Assembly (NCBI GenBank): GCA_945900705.1
Contig: CAMDKJ010000096.1
Location: forward strand, 1 to 6,620
Origin: Bifidobacterium breve
GTDB taxonomy: Bacteria; Actinomycetota; Actinomycetes; S36-B12
Length of the DNA: 6,620 bases
Direction: 5' to 3'
Shown here: in pieces, positions 5,563 to 6,620 of the stretch
Layout of the letters: every line of letters starts with the position of its first letter
How positions within the stretch are numbered: position 1 is the first letter of the stretch
Made by a program: the position numbers and the translations under genes
Notes under the pieces: model-generated
Database searches by the model: none
The model's input: the letters and a program-made list of their open reading frames with translations, nothing else
What the model was told of the DNA's origin: nothing

Positions 5563-6596
5563 TGACTGCCGCGGTGATGATGCTCCCAGTGAATCAGTTC
5601 GACCATTTTTATCGTGGTGGTGACCGAATCGGTGCGCTGCGCCATGGCCCGGGTGGGCCGAGTCGGCCCGAAGAATGGATCGGGTCGACCACATCGCGCT
5701 TTGGGCAGGCCCCCCAGGGTTACAGCGTTTTACCTGACGGCCGGTGGCTAGTGGAAGCGATCGATGAGGATCCACTGGCCTGGCTAGGTGCGAAGCATGT
5801 AGCGCGATACGGATCGAGCACCGAGGTGCTCGTCAAATTACTTGATCTTGGGCAGCGGTTACCGGTGCACTTGCACCCGAACCGTGCATTTGCAAAAACC
5901 CATCTCGGATTATCACATGGTAAGACCGAGGCGTGGTACGTCATTGATGCACCTGAAGGCGCTGAAGTTGGCGTGGGTTTCAAAGAGGCAATGACTCTCG
6001 ATCAAGTTTCGTCGTGGGTTCACGAACGCGATAGCGCGGCACTGCTTAGTGCACTGCAGACCAAGGTTGTGCATCCTGGTGATGCGATGCTCGTGCCCGC
6101 AGGCTTGCCGCACACGGTGGCCGATGGGGTTTTCGTGCTCGAACTTCAGGAGCCAACCGATCTCTCGATCCTGCTGGAGTGGCAAGGGTTTGCTGTTGAC
6201 GGTGCTAAAGACGGTCATCTTGATCTTGGATTCGATATTGCCCTGCAGGCCGTTGATCTTTCAGCCGTGACGGCGGCTGACCTCGATCAATTAGTGGTGC
6301 CGGCGGCTCAGATTCAAGGAGCAGGATTGGTGTCGGTGATGCCAGAACAGGCCGACCCGTACTTTCGGGCTCAGCGGATCGATACTTCGGGCGGTCGGGT
6401 TGAGGTGAGTGCGGGGTTTGCGATCGTGCTAGTTACCGAGGGTCATGGCATCTTGGTTACGAACCTAGGGTCATTCGAAGTTGTTCGTGGCGAGGTAGCC
6501 CTCGTGCCATTCGTGGCCGGCGATTGGGCCCTTGAAGGCAGCTGCGTAGCTGTAGCTTGCCGCCCACCGGATGCAGGTGCCCCTGATGGCCCCTGA
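5559..6596 (+). CDS. manA: Class I mannose-6-phosphate isomerase-like cupin
   Basis: The type I phosphomannose isomerase family interconverts fructose-6-phosphate and mannose-6-phosphate, feeding mannose into glycoconjugates. The product is 345 residues from ATG 5559. Family features: FYRGGDRIGAL near the N-terminus, EEWIGSTTSRFG (38-49), DPLAWLG (71-77), LPVHLHPNRAFAK (101-113) with zinc-ligand histidines, HGKTEAWYVID (120-130) with the ligand Glu124, and VPAGLPHTV (179-187) with His185. A C-terminal cupin-like domain ends in VALVPFVAGDW. The segment after the second cupin strand, LELQEPTDLSILLEW (194-208), lacks the arginine expected there in B. subtilis-type ManA, so the substrate is less certain than the fold. 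ATG 5559 overlaps the dacB TGA by 4 bp, suggesting coupled translation. ATG 5562, 5577 or 5580 are alternatives, and 5577/5580 would match the usual short N-terminus better. No strong ribosome binding site is seen. Confidence 0.82.
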   Translation: MMTAAVMMLPVNQFDHFYRGGDRIGALRHGPGGPSRPEEWIGSTTSRFGQAPQGYSVLPDGRWLVEAIDEDPLAWLGAKHVARYGSSTEVLVKLLDLGQRLPVHLHPNRAFAKTHLGLSHGKTEAWYVIDAPEGAEVGVGFKEAMTLDQVSSWVHERDSAALLSALQTKVVHPGDAMLVPAGLPHTVADGVFVLELQEPTDLSILLEWQGFAVDGAKDGHLDLGFDIALQAVDLSAVTAADLDQLVVPAAQIQGAGLVSVMPEQADPYFRAQRIDTSGGRVEVSAGFAIVLVTEGHGILVTNLGSFEVVRGEVALVPFVAGDWALEGSCVAVACRPPDAGAPDGP

Positions 6597-6620
6597 ACAA
6601 ATGGCGGCCACCAACCAATC

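Noticed and set aside
5655..5669. GGGCCGA-G-TCGGCCC inverted repeat within the manA-like gene
   Set aside because: It is short, inside coding sequence, and in a locally very GC-rich Pro/Gly stretch where such repeats arise easily.
6601..6620. Possible start of a further gene (ATG 6601, MAATNQ...)
   Set aside because: Only six codons remain, with no ribosome binding site, so it cannot be told from chance.

Overview
The window looks like a chromosomal segment of an actinobacterium of moderate GC content (by eye somewhat above 50%; not computed). The reasons are the family resemblance of the proteins, the Streptomyces-type GTTCACC direct repeats upstream of pstS, a probable leaderless GTG start, and the divergent ppa/dacB pair. 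That pair is also adjacent in Mycobacterium tuberculosis (Rv3627c/Rv3628). Intergenic gaps are mostly 20-40 bp, which suggests a compact, possibly streamlined genome; that lineage guess is inference.

Left part (1-2545), phosphate acquisition. The window opens inside the 3' end of pstB, the ATPase of the high-affinity phosphate ABC transporter. A 130-bp gap follows, with a candidate PhoP-type PHO box and a good ribosome binding site, and then pstS. This PstS has an ordinary SPase I signal peptide, not the lipoprotein signal usual in Gram-positive bacteria. Thirty-five bases after its stop begins a perfect 16-bp hairpin. This hairpin overlaps the start codon and first codons of a second gene, a lipoprotein with PstS-like sequence whose phosphate-binding loops are degenerate.

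Middle part (2583-4183). An AI-2E-family (PF01594) multi-pass membrane protein reads rightward and converges on ppa, a complete family I inorganic pyrophosphatase on the minus strand.

Right part (4204-6596). dacB, a secreted D-Ala-D-Ala carboxypeptidase (peptidase S13, PBP4 type), diverges from ppa with only 20 bp between the start codons. It overlaps the next gene by 4 bp. That gene is a manA-like cupin of the class I mannose-6-phosphate isomerase family, and the overlap suggests translational coupling.

Most genes are ordinary housekeeping functions. The part most worth a second look is the pstS / hairpin / degenerate PstS-like lipoprotein arrangement. I see no mobile element, CRISPR array, tRNA or rRNA gene, and no stretch above 300 bp without a gene.
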